From assembly GCA_000711775.1 (NCBI GenBank), contig ARYC01000057.1, positions 241,459-305,458 on the forward strand: a stretch of DNA of 64,000 nt, in the 5' to 3' direction. This stretch comes from Oxytricha trifallax (lineage: Eukaryota; Ciliophora; Spirotrichea; Sporadotrichida; Oxytrichidae). Shown here in pieces: positions 11,711-25,480 of this stretch (position 1 is its first letter; each line of letters opens with the position of its first letter). The notes under the pieces are model-generated. The model did not search any database and was not told the DNA's origin. It saw only the letters and a list, made by a program, of their open reading frames with translations. A program made the translations under genes and the position numbers.

Positions 11711-13665
11711 TCATTCAGATATGTTAGTTTTCTTCTTGAGAAAGAATGAGCAGATCAATGCAACTAAGTTCATCAGCATAACAAATATAAGCGGCACTTG
11801 TTTATTTTCAATTTCAACAATCACGGGTAGGAACAGACCAGCTACTCTCGCCACAGTCCCACACAACCCAAAAGACGTCGATAAAATCTTGGCATCAAAG
11901 AACTCTACATGAGCCACGTAGATAGTTGAATAACTCATGCACACAAATGACTTCATCATAAAAAACATAAAGGCATAGAGCAATTGAGGTACTGTTTTAG
12001 GATCTAGGAACACTATCAAAAATAGGAATATCGTAGTTATCAGGTACGAAAATATCAGGCAATAAATCACATTGAATTTCTTAATAATCAAATCTGAGAA
12101 TAAATAGCCCAAACACGAAAAGCCCATAGCTATCGCAATCAAATAGATGTCCCCTTGAATGTACTTAATGTAGAAATTAAACAGGAAAAATGTTATGAAG
12201 GAGGCTAACCAGCAAAATATCATCAATAGCAGGTTTCTGATAGTGTATTGTGTGTTAATAATAAGCTATACTAGACTCTATTTCTATTCAGCTGTTTAAA
12301 CTCCATTCGTTATTAACTTTTAATTTTACTGTTATTGACTATAAATATCTACTTTTTATATTAAACTCTCGGTTTCATTCTTTGTGGATTTGTTTGTCCT
12401 GCATACTTACAAATAACATAATAAATTTCATGTTTTTTAAGCATAGTTATATTTGATGTCTCTCTTCGCTTGGTCATACTTCCCACTCTCCAAGTTAAAT
12501 TTCAAGCTCTCATTAAACCCCAAAACCCTCATCAAGACAGCTGTAACAATCGCAAACCCTAAACTCATATACAAGAATATCTCAGTATTCCTGGATATAA
12601 ACTTCAAAATCACTGGACACACTATGAATATCATGCTATCCACACAGAACAAGACACTCGTATAACTCGATACTCTCTCCGTGCCTACCATATCGACCAT
12701 ATGTGCATAAGTTATGTAGTTTTTACTGATAAATAGCACACCAAATATGAAAGTACACAGGTAATACAGCGAAGTAGATCTACTAAAGACTAACATCATA
12801 ATGTACATGATAATCTGGAGGTATGTGGCTGTGATAGTGAAATATTTCTTGCCATATTTATCTGCAATTGGAGGCATTACTATACTGGAGATTAATTGCC
12901 CTACGAAGTCTAATGTCCCGAAGAGTGATATCTTAAAGGAATCTGTGCATGTGAGATCTAATTAAGTTATCCAATTTTATAGAGAATACTCATTCATAAT
13001 ATTATTAAACAAAATGTATTGTGGGGAAAAATTGCACTTCAAGTAAAAAGAGTTAAAAATCTGAATTTTAATAATTTTGATTTGTCTAATCGATTCTATA
13101 ATTAATACTATTTCTACTCCCACATATTTCCTCTCTACTACAACTTTAATAATTATCACTTGCTAATGGATTTGATGCATCCATGTTCATCTGGCATTCA
13201 AATACAAATATTCATTATAATAGTACTTAGAAAATATCAATAAAAATAAGCTAATTAATATTTGTGCATGTGTAATTGATACTTGGGGTACATAAAGAAA
13301 TACCCGTAATTATACATCATAAGTGCCACGTTGAGGTAGTGAAAGAACACTATGGAGATAAAGCCATTTTGATATCGACCAAAGGGTACAGCTTTCAATA
13401 TATCTGCTATGCTGATTTGAATCTAACTAGCAATATTATATCGATGATTTATTTTATATTAAATCTTTAAAAAATTTATTATTCTTTATATTAAATGGCA
13501 AAGAATATTTAAATTTAATAGTATTATGCACTTTTTAATCTTTTTTGCTATTATTCATGCGAGATTTACTGTCATTAATGTTTATTAAATGTTCTTCAGG
13601 ACCACTATCATCAACTCTTAGTTCTTCATTTTGGTAATGTTTATTTTTATGATTAGTATTATATA
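11711..13665 (-). CDS. MFS transporter, SLC22/SV2-like, paralog D (compact)
   Basis: Most intact copy of the array and the best reference for the others. An N-terminal hydrophilic stretch (about 13665-13560) and an IES are followed by ADILKAVPFGRYQ near 13390 and the first helix. The signature PPIADKYGKKYF lies near 12870. The frame from about 12877 to the TGA at 11711-11713 is nearly uninterrupted: six-helix half, central linker NESLKFNLESGKYDQAKRD, a Gln-rich segment (12250-12420), then LLLMIFCWLASFITFFLF, VAHVEFFDAKILSTSFGL and the C-terminal KKKTNISE. The start codon was not found. Family assignment is firm; the transported compound is unknown. Confidence 0.85.
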
Positions 13666-13975
13666 TTGGATTTTTTTTTAAATAAAAATTTGATATCAAA
13701 TAAATATACTTTATTAACTAATTTTAGCAATATTAATGGGCGTTGTTTTAAGCTCGATTTAGTTTTCCATAAGATAATTACTAAAATTTAATGTAAATAA
13801 ATATAATCGATATTTAAAATAATACGAATTTTAATTTAATTAATTTTGTAGTAATATCTTTTTAATTATTATTATTCTTCTTCAATTCATTTATATACTT
13901 GCTGAAAATATAATAAAATAATATTTACAGTAAATAAATTGTGTGAAAATTAAAATCTATAGTTAATATATTATC
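13666..13975. other. AT-rich spacer
   Basis: About 310 bp of AT-rich DNA between paralog D and the next minus-strand gene. Nothing coding or repeated is visible. Confidence 0.4.
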
Positions 13976-15777
13976 TCAGTTCTGCTTAGTTTTATTCATA
14001 GATCCCATGGCTTAACTGATTCTTTTAGTTTGCTGCTTAAGCTTCTATATTTCCTGCTCTAATTTGCTTCTTTACTATAGTAAAACATAAACATTGAATT
14101 TCGTGAGACTCATAGAAATAAGAGAAAATTAACAAATTTTTACTTACATTTTTCTCATTGTGAAGTTAAGAATTTAAACTGTCAATCACTATTCTATTTG
14201 TTGTGGTTCCACTTAATGCTACTGAGGGAGTGTTTTATCTTTTATATCCCATTTGAGATTTAGGTCTTTAATTAATGCTGGTGTAATATGGGTTATGTTC
14301 AGGATTTTATAGAGGAAATTATAATTAGTCCAGATCATCTAGCTTCTCTATCTCTTCAATCAAAGGGATTATATAGAAAGGATTGAAGAAAAAATTGAAA
14401 AGTGTTATATTCTTTAAAAATTTGATAGCATATGGTATAATTATACTAATTTATAATCAAATGCTCTGATTCAGTGACTTTCAATTCTCTCATTATATCC
14501 TTAATTTGATTCTCACTCATATCCCTATACAATTAATGTAAAGTTTAACATCTATTTTAACTTACATTAACATTTACACGATCATCTGCCTTCTCTCCTC
14601 TGAATTGCCTTTCGATAATTGATTATTTTTACTGCTACTGCTTATATTGTACTTATTTTCTTAAGTCGTCTATTCATTGAAATTGTTTGTATTGTAGTTT
14701 AAAGAAGTTGTTCTTTTATGATTATTAATATTACCAAAATTATTATGAGTTTTATTGAGGACTGATTGATGCTAGTTTGTGTGATAGTTTTACTCTGCTA
14801 GGTTTCTTGTGTTATTAAGCTCAAAGTTATAGTTATTTTGGTAGGGATTGGGGTTTGTGGTAAGATTCTGACTATTTAATTTTATTGAAGATTGAGGTCT
14901 TGTTTTTTAAACAATGTTTCTTATTTTTTAAGCGCTTGATGCTCTCCTGCTATGCTATGCTGTGAGATAACTTTGATTTAGATTTTCATATTACAAGTTT
15001 AAACTTATTATAATTATTAAATTCAAATTAAATATACAAAAGCGTCAATATATATTTTCAAGTGGTCGTCTGCCTTAATTTCTTTTTAATTTTATTAATT
15101 ATCTTTATCTACAGCTAAACTGCGATTTCTTGAATGCATTTTAGACCTGGGTCTATACCCAAAGAACAGATATCCCTGCGAATTTTTATTAGTTTTATAT
15201 ATATGATTTTTCTCAAGAATTTTAGCAGCAGGTAGCATTCTAGGATCATCTTTGAGAATATGTTTCTGCAGATTCTGTGATAAATTAAAGCAAATATCAT
15301 AAGTAGATTAAAAAGCTGTTTTTGCTCTATCTTCGACTAACTATCTTTAATGCTAACTCAATTCAATGGGAATGCCATATTAATCGATGTTTTACTTCAA
15401 TTGTCTGTTTTTCATTGCAATTAAACTTGACACATTGACTGTGTTGTTGAGGTTTTTATAGTTATCATTGCTATACTATTCTTAAGACAATTTACTGGTA
15501 TTTTTAGTTGATTTTAGATCGTTAACATGTTTAATTAGTGCTCGATTGGCCTCTTATGAACTTGATTTTGCAGTACCTGTTTACAGCATTTCCTTCAGAA
15601 CTCGCTATTACCAAGCCCAGTGCTCCTTTGAGAAATCTGGGAGAGCCGAGCTTCCATGTATATCATACATTTTAAATAATTAAAATACAATAAATTATGT
15701 AAAATATGTAACACTTAATGATGTGGAACTCGAGATGCAGATTAGAAACGGTTGAGAAGCTTCTTATCGCTGCTCAT
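13976..15777 (-). CDS. N/Q-rich protein with C-terminal coiled coil, unknown function
   Basis: Starts at ATG 15777 (MSSDKKLLNRFQSASRVPH), chosen because it opens the frame and is followed within 70 bp by an IES with pointer ATGT. After removal the frame continues HGSSALPDFSKEHWAW and runs on to about 15060. The middle (about 14880-14600) is Asn-rich low complexity. The last part has a proline/serine stretch, a GTAAGT...TATAG intron at about 14155-14085, and a heptad-like end LEQEIQKLKQQTKRI before TGA at 13976-13978. I do not recognise the family. It is divergently oriented to the next gene, with starts 205 bp apart. Confidence 0.65.
15660..15724 (-). other. IES with pointer ATGT
   Basis: ATGT at 15656-15659 and 15721-15724. 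Excision joins SRVPH to GSSALPDF on the minus strand in frame. Confidence 0.65.
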
Positions 15778-15981
15778 TTTTCACAATTTTATTTACAATT
15801 AAAAATTAAATTACCAAAAATTACTTTCCGTTGACTTTACTTTAATATTTTCAGAGAATTTATTTCAACTACTTTCAGGCCCTAGGTAGATAATATTTAT
15901 TCTCAATCTTCATTTATAGTATATCATTGAATCAATGCAATGATTATAATCAAAATAATAAATTTATATTTATATATTTTA

Positions 15982-18900
15982 ATGAGTGAGAGAAAAAACA
16001 CAAAGCCTCCACATTAATCCCAATTCTTCACAGATAATATGTTTAACAATTAATCTTCTCTATCAACTTACTCTGACTTGAAAATTGAAAACACTAACAC
16101 TTTATTACAGAGTGACCAACAACATATATTCCAAGACTATTCATTTGGCATGAACACCATTAATAATCATAACACATCACAATAGAATAAAGATCATAAA
16201 TTATATAATAGTAACGATATTAAAGAGCAGACACTCACTAAAATATACTATCCAGAGCAGTATTACAATAATGAAAATAATACTAAGAAAGTTAATAAAA
16301 AAGCATAAATTGATGATAAAATCAAGAAATATAAGCAAATGCTCAAAGACAAGTAATAATTGTAGAATCATGGAGGTTTGTTACAAAAAGGGAATAAAAA
16401 TGAGAATTTCTCAAATAGATAATCAAGCGTTAATTAAAGAGAGAAAGATTTCGACTTAAACAGTAGAGAAATAAATAATAGTGAAGATGAGGAAAACGCA
16501 TACTTAGATAAAATCTACTAAAAATTGAGAAAAAGTTAGGGGTAAAATGGTTAGTCTTAAAACAGTAGCAAGAGAAGTAAAAAGCGGCTGAAATCACAAG
16601 CATCCTCACGAATGAAAGCTTATTAAGAAAATTTACAAGAATAAAAGTAAAACGATAACAAAACTATGAGTAAGGATAGATTTAATCCATATAGCAACAC
16701 TTTATCTAGCATAAATTAAAGCCAAATTGACTAGATAAATTTATCGTAGAAGAGAAAGTCTGATATACAAGATATGAAAGTAAAGATTAAAGTTAATGAG
16801 TAAAGTATCTCAGGAATGTACTGGTAGGATGAGTCAACTCAAGATGTATCCGAAGGTGATAATAAATATATTATTTAATTTAACATTTAAGTGATGTCAA
16901 AGTAGTTTCATAACTAAACAAAATGGGAATTTCTGATAACAGTGTAATTCAGACTTAAATACAAAAACAAACAAAAAAGACTCAACTTAACTAAAAAGAG
17001 GAGGATTCAGAGAACAAGAACGGGAGATAAAAATTTAAGTCTAAATAAAGCGAATAAAAATCAAAGAACTAACGAATGAGAGAAAGAATTGTGAGAGAAG
17101 AGTAACTTATCTAAGAACTATAAAAAAACTAAAAAAGTTAAGAAACTGATGAGTTTGATAAGCAGCAGCTAATTGACTTCCCTACTTTTGCAAATTTCAA
17201 TGATCTCTTGGATAATGATGTCTATGGAATCAACAGAATTACAACAAAACCAAGCAGAAATTTAATAGCAAATAACATAAAATTTAATTTGACGTAGAAT
17301 TCCTTTAGTGACAATGCTTCTTTGCTTACAAGGGATTATACCAGCAAAACTATAGTATAATAGCAATAAAGTAATTAAAGTGAGAGAAATACTTAAACTG
17401 TTGACAGGGAAAATAGTTTGAGTTTCAACACTGCCCAAGATTAAAAATTAATGAAATAGAAAAAAAAGTTACTTAAAGCATACAATGATCCTATAATGAT
17501 TTTACCGTAATCTCACAACATTTCTATAACCAAACCAGAAAACTCAAAAGTTAATGATACTCTTATATATCAACCAACAAATTTACTCCCTAAAACTCTA
17601 GAAAAAGGTCAATCTGATTAAAAATCTAAAACTTAAGCAAATTTCAATCCTTAACAAAGATCTCAGTCGGTTTTATAGCCGAGATAAAAGTAGTCTAAAC
17701 TCTCTAGATTTAATTAGGCTTACTTTGAATCGGATAGTATGGATATTGATTTTAAAAAAAGAGAAATAGTATTAGGGTAGGATGAGCTTGAATCTATGAG
17801 AAAAGATGGTCTAACATTAAAAGATCAATAAAAAATCAAGCAATTACAGGATCGAATAGAAAGAGCAAGGAGAGAGTAGCAAGTATTAAACTTGAAAATC
17901 AGTAGTCTTAGTAAAACCAAAAGAAATGATAATGATTCTAAAGAGAGGGTATAATTGAAAAATCTTGAAAATATCAAAGAGAAACCTTTAAAAATTCAGA
18001 TTATCTAAAAACATAGAGAAAAAAGCTCATATAATGACAGAGCTTCAAATCACCAAGATGATCAAAATTAGAATGAATAGTCAAAGATAAAACACTCCTC
18101 TGAAATAAATAAGTAATTCTACAACTCATATTACGATACCAAGTTTACTTAAGAAAACAAGTATCAATGGCTTAAGAAACCAGTGCTTCATTTTACTAAA
18201 AGAAGCTCTAATTCATAGTAAAGATCTCGCAGTAATTTCGAAAGTAACGAAGCTAGTTCTCGATTGGAAAACAATTCTTCCCAGAGATATTAATTATAGT
18301 TATCGAATTAAACTTAAGAGCTTTTAGACGAATCTCAATAACCGATTGATGATAAAGTGCGGACTATGTTAAAATAAGTCAAGTTTCCCATTTAAACTCT
18401 AAGTGCTAACCACAGAAAATTTGTATCAATAAGAAAATCTAGGAATTTTATGTCAAATGACAAGAATCAATCAATGACCACAGAATAGGCTGTGGACAAT
18501 AAATGTCTAACTTATTCACAAATTACTCCAAATAATGAATCGTTTATGCTGCTCAACTAATCGGCAAATAAATAATAGTTACAGGTTAATCGGCCAATGA
18601 GCATGCTTGAAAGTTTCATTAGCTCCCCAAAATAAAGCTCATCTTTGCCTAGAAATTCTAAATTTGTTAAAACTTTTGCATCAGGTAAGGTCCTAGTTGG
18701 TGGTAAGCTAATGACTATAGAACAGTACAACAATATTTAAACTTATAAATTATTTAATAATAATTTCTACTTACTCTTTTTTATACTCTGATGTTTTTTA
18801 CTACAACAAGCTTTGTGAATAGCAAAGATTAAAACACTAAAACAATTTAGAACTCAAAGAACAGGAAAAACAGCGTTTAATAGACGAATTAAAAATAAAA

Positions 18901-20111
18901 GAAGAATTATTAAAGCAGCAATAACTACTTGAGAATGAGAAAAATTCTATTTGTATCCAGACTGAGTAGTAACAAGATTCTTAATAGTAAGAACTTATGC
19001 AAAAACTTTAAGAAGAGTAAATCAGATTGGAGTATAGTGATTGGGTAAACTCTAGACTCTATGAAAAATTGAGAGGAGAAGATCTCAAAAATGGGAAGTA
19101 GCTAGATCTGATTGATTTAATCATAGAAGCTGATATTAAATATTATTTGAATATTAGATTACTTATTTTTATTGAGATATTGAGAATGAGGATGATGGAG
19201 AGAAGCACACATTGTTTTATCACTATAAAAAATCAAGGAAAATTTACACTTAAATAGAGTGTTAGTATCACGCAAATATCCTCAAGAAAAAGTATCACAG
19301 AAAAGACAATATCGAAGAAGAGCATCTCTATGATATCTACTAAACTAATGAAACCATTTAGATAGAGAATTACAAATTCTTTATTTTATTTGTTTACATA
19401 GGACTGAAAACATTGGGTGCTTTGATGAATCTGCTGATGTTGTATCCTCAATGGCGCAGATTAGAATTTGCCTACTCGGATCCATCAGTAATATCAGTCC
19501 CGAACTGTATCAAAGTTGAATAATTTTATCACAACAGACTATTTAGATAGTATTTTTATTTATTTAAAGTTTTAGTTAGAGCTAGTAAAATGTACGAAGC
19601 TAAAGGCTAACTTGTAAAAATAATAGAAATGATGATTGAAAGAAAAGAATTAAAGAAATCCATAATTTCTCATTATAAATAATTAAACCCACTAGAGGGT
19701 TTGTAACAAACATCATCAAATCAAAACAAAATTCTTGAAACTTTAAATTACTCTGAAGATAATCCAACTACTATTGAAGCTTAAGAAACTTTATAAAATA
19801 ATCAAAACGACTCTTAACAAATAAATTTAGGGTTTTTACATCCAGATTCTTTAAATTTAAATTAAAATTAAACAGAAATTAGTAAAGAATAAATCGCATA
19901 AAAATTGAAGGAATTTAAACAATAATTAACGAAAATAACTGGCAAAATACTCACTCAGTTGAATATATTGCAGGAAGAACATCGCATTTTTAAGAGGCCT
20001 TTTATTGTCAATGGCATGGACTATATAGAGCATTTGAAGCAAGAAATAGGCAATTTGGAATTGGAGTTTCAGTAAAATTATATAACCGATGATATTATTT
20101 AATAATCCTGA
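15982..20111 (+). CDS. Large N/Q-rich coiled-coil protein, unknown function
   Basis: Start taken at ATG 15982 (MSERKNTKPPHQSQFF), the first in-frame ATG of a frame that stays open for kilobases with TAA/TAG as Gln. Over a thousand residues of hydrophilic, Asn/Gln/Ser/Lys-rich sequence contain heptad-like stretches (around 17820-17900 and 18820-19060, e.g. RLIDELKIKEELLKQQQLL). Two IESs are exactly definable: pointer GTGAT (16856/16891) and pointer TACAACAA (18726/18802). A further interruption near 19370-19400 and one near 19520 are unresolved. The final segment ends DYIEHLKQEIGNLELEFQ and TGA at 20109-20111. No catalytic domain seen; a structural or scaffold role is only a guess. Confidence 0.7.
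16856..16890 (+). other. IES with pointer GTGAT
   Basis: 35-bp AT-rich unit between GTGAT at 16856-16860 and 16891-16895. Removal joins DVSEGD to VKVVS and keeps the long frame open. Confidence 0.8.
18726..18801 (+). other. IES with 8-bp pointer TACAACAA
   Basis: TACAACAA occurs at 18726-18733 and 18802-18809. Removing 76 bp, which contain an in-frame TGA, joins MTIEQYN to KLCEQQRLKHQ in frame. Confidence 0.85.
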
Positions 20112-20267
20112 ATATTTATAATTATTATATATAATAATTATTATATATAATTATTTTTGTATAATTTTTATTTCATTTTTGGGAAATTTGATTTGACAAG
20201 TAAATAATTGTAAAGAAACAAATTAATGTTATAAATATTTTAAATAAAAGAAAGAAAATAAATAAAA

Positions 20268-20629
20268 ATGGGATAATGCATGTCAGATCAAAAGAATTTT
20301 TAAGAAAGATTCGAAGTTGAGAAATAGGTAAGATATATTCGCAATTCTCTCATTTTAAAACTGCCATGCAAATTATCGTTTAAATTAATTGAAAATAGTG
20401 TCATAATTATGAAATACAATATGATAATATCTCAATTATGCTGTTTTATATGTGTTTTCAATAAATTAAATTAACACTATAGTTTGAAGTGACAACAGAT
20501 CCAATGTTCTCCTCAAGACAGGTAAGACCTGATGTGGAGAGACATCTCGCCACAAGAAAGCGTAGGAATATGAGAGAGGGTCTTGGAGTTGCTGACGATT
20601 CCAAGAGTGTCAACATTATTCAGTATTGA
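20268..20629 (+). CDS. Small protein with dual-acylation N-terminus, unknown
   Basis: Two exons give a 68-residue protein. Exon 1 starts MGQCMSDQKNF at ATG 20268; the intron runs 20328-20482 (GTAAGA...TATAG); exon 2 ends SVNIIQY with TGA at 20627-20629. The start MGxCxS is the pattern for N-myristoylation at Gly2 with a palmitoylation-capable Cys4 and Ser6, which would place it on a membrane. The second half is basic (HLATRKRRNMREG). No known domain recognised. Upstream lies the end of the coiled-coil gene, 157 bp away. Confidence 0.7.
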
Positions 20630-20960
20630 GAGGAGGTGATTCATTATTGTGACCACTGATAAGTTACATTGAAAATTAAGAAATAATCACTACCAGAAAT
20701 TATATAAAGTGAAATTTGGAAACATAGACGCATATTAAAATTTGTGATTAATTTCTTTAAATAAATAAATTATCAAGGGAGTTAATTTGCAATGAAATAG
20801 GCAAATAATTTTAAATTAATACTTTCTCTCCAAATAATTATCCTAATTTAATTTACAAAGGTCACTCTTTAAAAAATATTTCAAATTCATGGAATTAATT
20901 CTTGTCAAGAAATTCTTTCTTTTCAAGATTGTTTTTAATAGCTAATTTTAGCTAAACAAC
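20630..20960. other. AT-rich intergenic stretch
   Basis: About 330 bp between convergent genes. No coding frame, hairpin or repeat of note. Confidence 0.4.
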
Positions 20961-23036
20961 TCACAGCTTGAAGAATCCCATATCATGATAATTTTTTCTG
21001 ATCGTCTCTTAGATTTCTTTGAAGGTTTGATAAAGTCCCACTCCAGAAGCCATAGATCCCAGACCCCTCCCCAAAGTCATATAAAACGCCATTATTTAAC
21101 CTGCTCTTTCTGATTCTTAATTGCTCACTTTATAGGGCCCAATCATCATTAAAATTGTACCTAAGAAGCCATTACCGAAACCGAGAAAGACAGTGTTCAA
21201 AATTTTGAACCAATCTGAGTCAAAGATAAATTTTGGCTCTTCGTTAAAGCCAATCATTAATGAGGTATAAACTGTAATTATTCTTATCAAGGAAACTAGC
21301 AAAATTATGGACTTTTTAGGTTTCGGGCCTATGTACTTTGTGAAAAATCTGCCGAATATGTCAGATAAAGAAAAAATTGATAGGATGGTTACTTGAAACC
21401 AAGATTCATCAGGAGTGAAGGACAGTGTTGTTTATAGTATCAGACCAGGGTAACAGACCATAGTATTTACATAAACCAAGAAAAGAATCAAGCTTTCAAT
21501 CCAAATTTATTTGAAGGTACCCCATACATCTCTCAGTGAAGTCATTTTGTTCTGAGACTGCACACATTAATAAACAGCTTCATTAAATTCGTAGGTGTTG
21601 TTTGCATCTATGAGTCTATTAACATGCATATCGTCGTAATCTTCGTCTTAATCCTGTATATCTTTCAGAGTCTGTACCAAATTAAAGATGATAACATTCT
21701 ATTTGATCACTAGAAGAATTCCAAATGCGCAAATTACTAAATATAAAGCAGTAGACCCAAAGAAGACCAAGGCACCAAAGAAATATTTCACTTCATCCAA
21801 TAAACCAAAGGAAGCCAATGTAATTACTCTGATAATTAAGGGGCCTACTGCATTGAGACTTATCCCTAGCATATATGCACTCATGTATCGAGGTGGCAAG
21901 ATACCGGCTAATCCTGCTATTGAGCTGCTGAGAACAGCCATGAAAATACCCAGAAAAACCATGATTATAACTGTCAAAATCCAAGCAAGATAATCTGGTA
22001 AGAAATACACAATTATTGGCAATGAAACACAGAGAATTGCACTGCCCATAAAACATACGAATATCCTTCTTTGCAATGGGAATTTATTCTGGTAAACATT
22101 CATATAAAATTCCTATCAACATTATCTAAAAATTATAATATTTAAACATTAAACTTATATTGTTTACTTAATGGTAATCAGTTGTATGATAATTTATGGA
22201 AAATTCATGGCAAAAGGATAAGTAAATTCTGGCTGATAATCAAGCAACTACACTAAATTTTAAGTATCAATCATCTTAAATTTAAGAAAAGTTGTTATGA
22301 ACTTACATTTTTGTTGAAATACTCAATTGCAGTTGTTGTTGCACTGAAGGGCAAGAGACTTCCTATGCCGAATAGAATCATGAAAAAATAGACTACATTC
22401 CAACTATCAGGTACATTTTTATATTATTTCTCTTGCTTTTGGAAAGCGTACTGTGGCGGCTCGATTGAATAATTTAGGTATTGTTGAGGGTCGCCTTCAA
22501 TTATTAAAATATAATTCTAATACCACAAGTATTTAAACTGGCTTAGTTCATTTTTATTGAATGAAATCAAATTACTAATGAGAGGGATTTTGATTATTAA
22601 GCTGGAAATTTTCTAGCAAGTTTTGATTTAGTTTCGCTCCATCACCAACTTGATATTTGCTATTCGAACCCTATGAGTACCTATCAGTGTTAAACGATAT
22701 ATAGCTGCTTCTCTTATCATGACCTTAATTGGGTAACTCTAATAGAAACCCACCACCATTATTATTAGTGTTTGATTTAGGAAGTCCATTTTCTATCATG
22801 TTGCTATACATAAGATTTGAGGACATGTAGTCAGGGCTTAAATCCTCCGATCCAAAATTCATGCTTTATTTTTAAACTGGCTCTCGACGTTGCTTTGACG
22901 ATCTATCTTAAGTAGTGCCACTCAGCAAATTATAATCATCTAGAGATTGCCCTAGTTTTAATGCTTTTTTGTTCAAGTTTTTGCTACTGTTCACCTCTTG
23001 CCTTTGAATTTATTAAATTTCATCACTTAATTCCAT
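20961..23036 (-). CDS. Equilibrative nucleoside transporter (ENT/SLC29 family)
   Basis: Facilitated nucleoside carrier of the plasma membrane or internal membranes. Starts MELSDEIQQIQRQE at 23036 with a hydrophilic N-terminal tail of more than 100 residues. Then comes the family-typical first helix DSWNVVYFFMILFGIGSLLP (about 22400), a middle region with FPLQRRIFVCF and LPPRYMSAYMLG (22100-21700), an acidic central loop, and the diagnostic C-terminal segment FLGFGNGFLGTILMM, then GPYKVSNQESERAGQIM (about 21180-21060). TGA at 20961-20963. The AG-x-IM motif after an acidic residue is characteristic of ENTs. Interrupted by an intron/IES at about 22110-22310 and one near 22530. Confidence 0.88.
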
Positions 23037-23299
23037 CGCTATTATTTTTTAATTTACTGATTCTAATATTATTAATTTACCAATTCTTTGAGAATTAGTG
23101 AGACACATTAGCAATAACACATAATTATTGACAGATTTTAAAATCAATAATTCAATTAAATTTATAGAAAATAAAAAAATGCATAGATCTCGGCTGATGT
23201 ACGAAAGTACAGTCCAACGCATAGTTTTCCCAGACATAAAATAAAAGTATGTATTTATCGCTAAATGAACTCTTTAACTAATAATTGATAGATTGAATA

Positions 23300-25269
23300 A
23301 GGATTATCACAAGGATAATATGGAAAAGATGCGACAGAAAGAATTGGAGTTACAACATAAACTTGAGGAAGAAAGAACCAGACAGCCTAGTAAGTTACAT
23401 ATATAAATTTGATCTTATAAATTGAAAAAAATTATTAAAATAAGATCAATATATGTTCAACTCAAACATAAATTTATAGAACCAGAATGGAAAATGAAGA
23501 AATATATGAGTGTTGACTCTAAAATAGCGTAATAGGTAAGTTAAAAGATAGATTTAGTTTTAATTATATTTAGATGAACAAATCAATTAGGGGATCAGTA
23601 ACTGAAAATATAAATTCACGAGCTAACATCAATCATTAAACATACGATTACAATAACAATAATCATTCTCACTCTCATGGTGTTCAACATAACCATGATC
23701 AGAATATATTTATTAGACTATATTTGTAAGTTATGAGTAAGTTATATATATATAACCTTTTTATTGATCATAACAACAACTATGATATGCCATAAATTTA
23801 CAAGTAGCAATAGTAACACAATATAAATAACAATGTTTCTTCTGAGAGACTTCCAGTAATTTAAATGGATAATGGCAGAAATAACAGAGCAAATGTGGGT
23901 CTCTTAGGGCAGTAACTCTCATAGTAGAACATAATATAAGCCAATAAAATTATAAATAATGACAGCAATTCTTACATGCCTAAAGGGAAAGTGTATGAGG
24001 ATATGTATAATAACAGCTTAACTAACATTCCTTCATCGCCCTAATATACCTTATCTTATCTAAATATTATTTATATTTTCAATTTTATTTAATAAGTTTA
24101 CTCTATACCACCACAAATGAGGTAGCAACAATAGACAAGGAAAATAGCGAATACTAACGTAAATAACTCACACTAATAATTCGAAGAATCAATATTCGCA
24201 CTGGCTAATAGTAAACCCCTAAATGATATTAATTTACTACCATCCTCAATTAAGTATTTATTATGATTAATTTTAATAAGTTATAATAAAAGTAACAAGA
24301 AAAGAGGAATAATGGGGTATAAAAACAGATGCCAATATACAACTAGGAAAATATCTATTAATCAGCTGCTACTCCCAAATAAAATCAATATTTAAGCAAA
24401 CAACCAACGAAGAATTATTAACAATAATAGCATTAAAGCTTAGATTAGTAAAATTATCAAATGCAGAGACATGATTTTAAAAATATAGGTGTTGTTATAA
24501 GTGATTATTATAAAAATGCTTATATTAAGTTAAATCTATGATAGTTATGGTTAATCTAGAGAATAGCATAGAAGTGCTGGTTAATTGAGCAATTTCAAGT
24601 ATAAATTTATAAAAAATCAACAAATCACTTATATAAATTGTTTATTTTAAGAAAACAACCAATCAGGGTTGCCAAGAACTTAGATGAGGTAATACTAAGA
24701 ACTTGTAATGAACAGTGGAAATGGTCAGGTGAAACATGATATTAATGATGGTAAAAGCTCCATGGGAAGGAGAGAAAAGAACTACATTTAAGACAATATG
24801 CAAAAGGTCATCCACGACAAGAAAACTTAAAATATCACATCATTTAAATTGATTAGAAATTCATTACATATACTCTACTTATAATATTTTAAATCATTAT
24901 AATAGCAGGATTCTTAACTCTAATCACGATTAATAATCCCCATAACTGCATAAATCCTTCGGTAAAGTGCCAACCTACATAAATAAATTCGCCAAGTAAA
25001 AAGAAGACCACGAGTATCAACTCCGCAGAGAAGAGGAAGACGCCAAGATACCCCCAGGCACAAGACAGATGAGTGAGGATGAGCGCTAGAGAACTTTGGA
25101 GGAACTGTTTGAAAGCAAAAAAGAAGTAGCTAATTTATTAGAGAAATTGCCTATTGGCTCTACCACGTTAGCTGCACGGAGGAGACGAAAAGATTTGGAG
25201 GAGAAGTCACTGAGGATTGAGAGAGCAATTGAAACATTCTCAAAGAAAACTGTTTATATCGCACTATGA
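23300..25269 (+). CDS. Enkurin-domain protein (ciliary)
   Basis: Enkurins bind calmodulin and are inner-microtubule proteins of axonemes. The last about 110 residues (24930-25266) match the enkurin domain: FGKVPTYINKFAK, IPPGTRQMSEDERQRTLEEL, a heptad helix, a RRRRKDLEEKS stretch and the closing IERAIETFSKKTVYIAL before TGA at 25267-25269. Upstream, a helical start (MEKMRQKELELQHKLEEE, ATG near 23320) and a long Asn/Gln-rich part are divided by several introns or IESs, e.g. GTAAGT at 23391 and 23534. The exact N-terminus is uncertain because TGA precedes the first frame. The domain call is strong; which enkurin paralog is unclear. Confidence 0.8.
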
Positions 25270-25480
25270 AAACAATATACTTTAATGAGATTAAGAATAA
25301 TTGAATTAATATGAAGCTTTTATCTTTTAAGTTTATATAATTTTTCAAATTTTCTATTAAAAAATTGCGAATTAAACAATACTACAAGATTAAATGATTC
25401 TTTTTGATAATTGATTGATTAATGAATTAAAGTTAATCCAATCAGATTAATTATTAATTTCAATTATTTTTGTTATAAAA

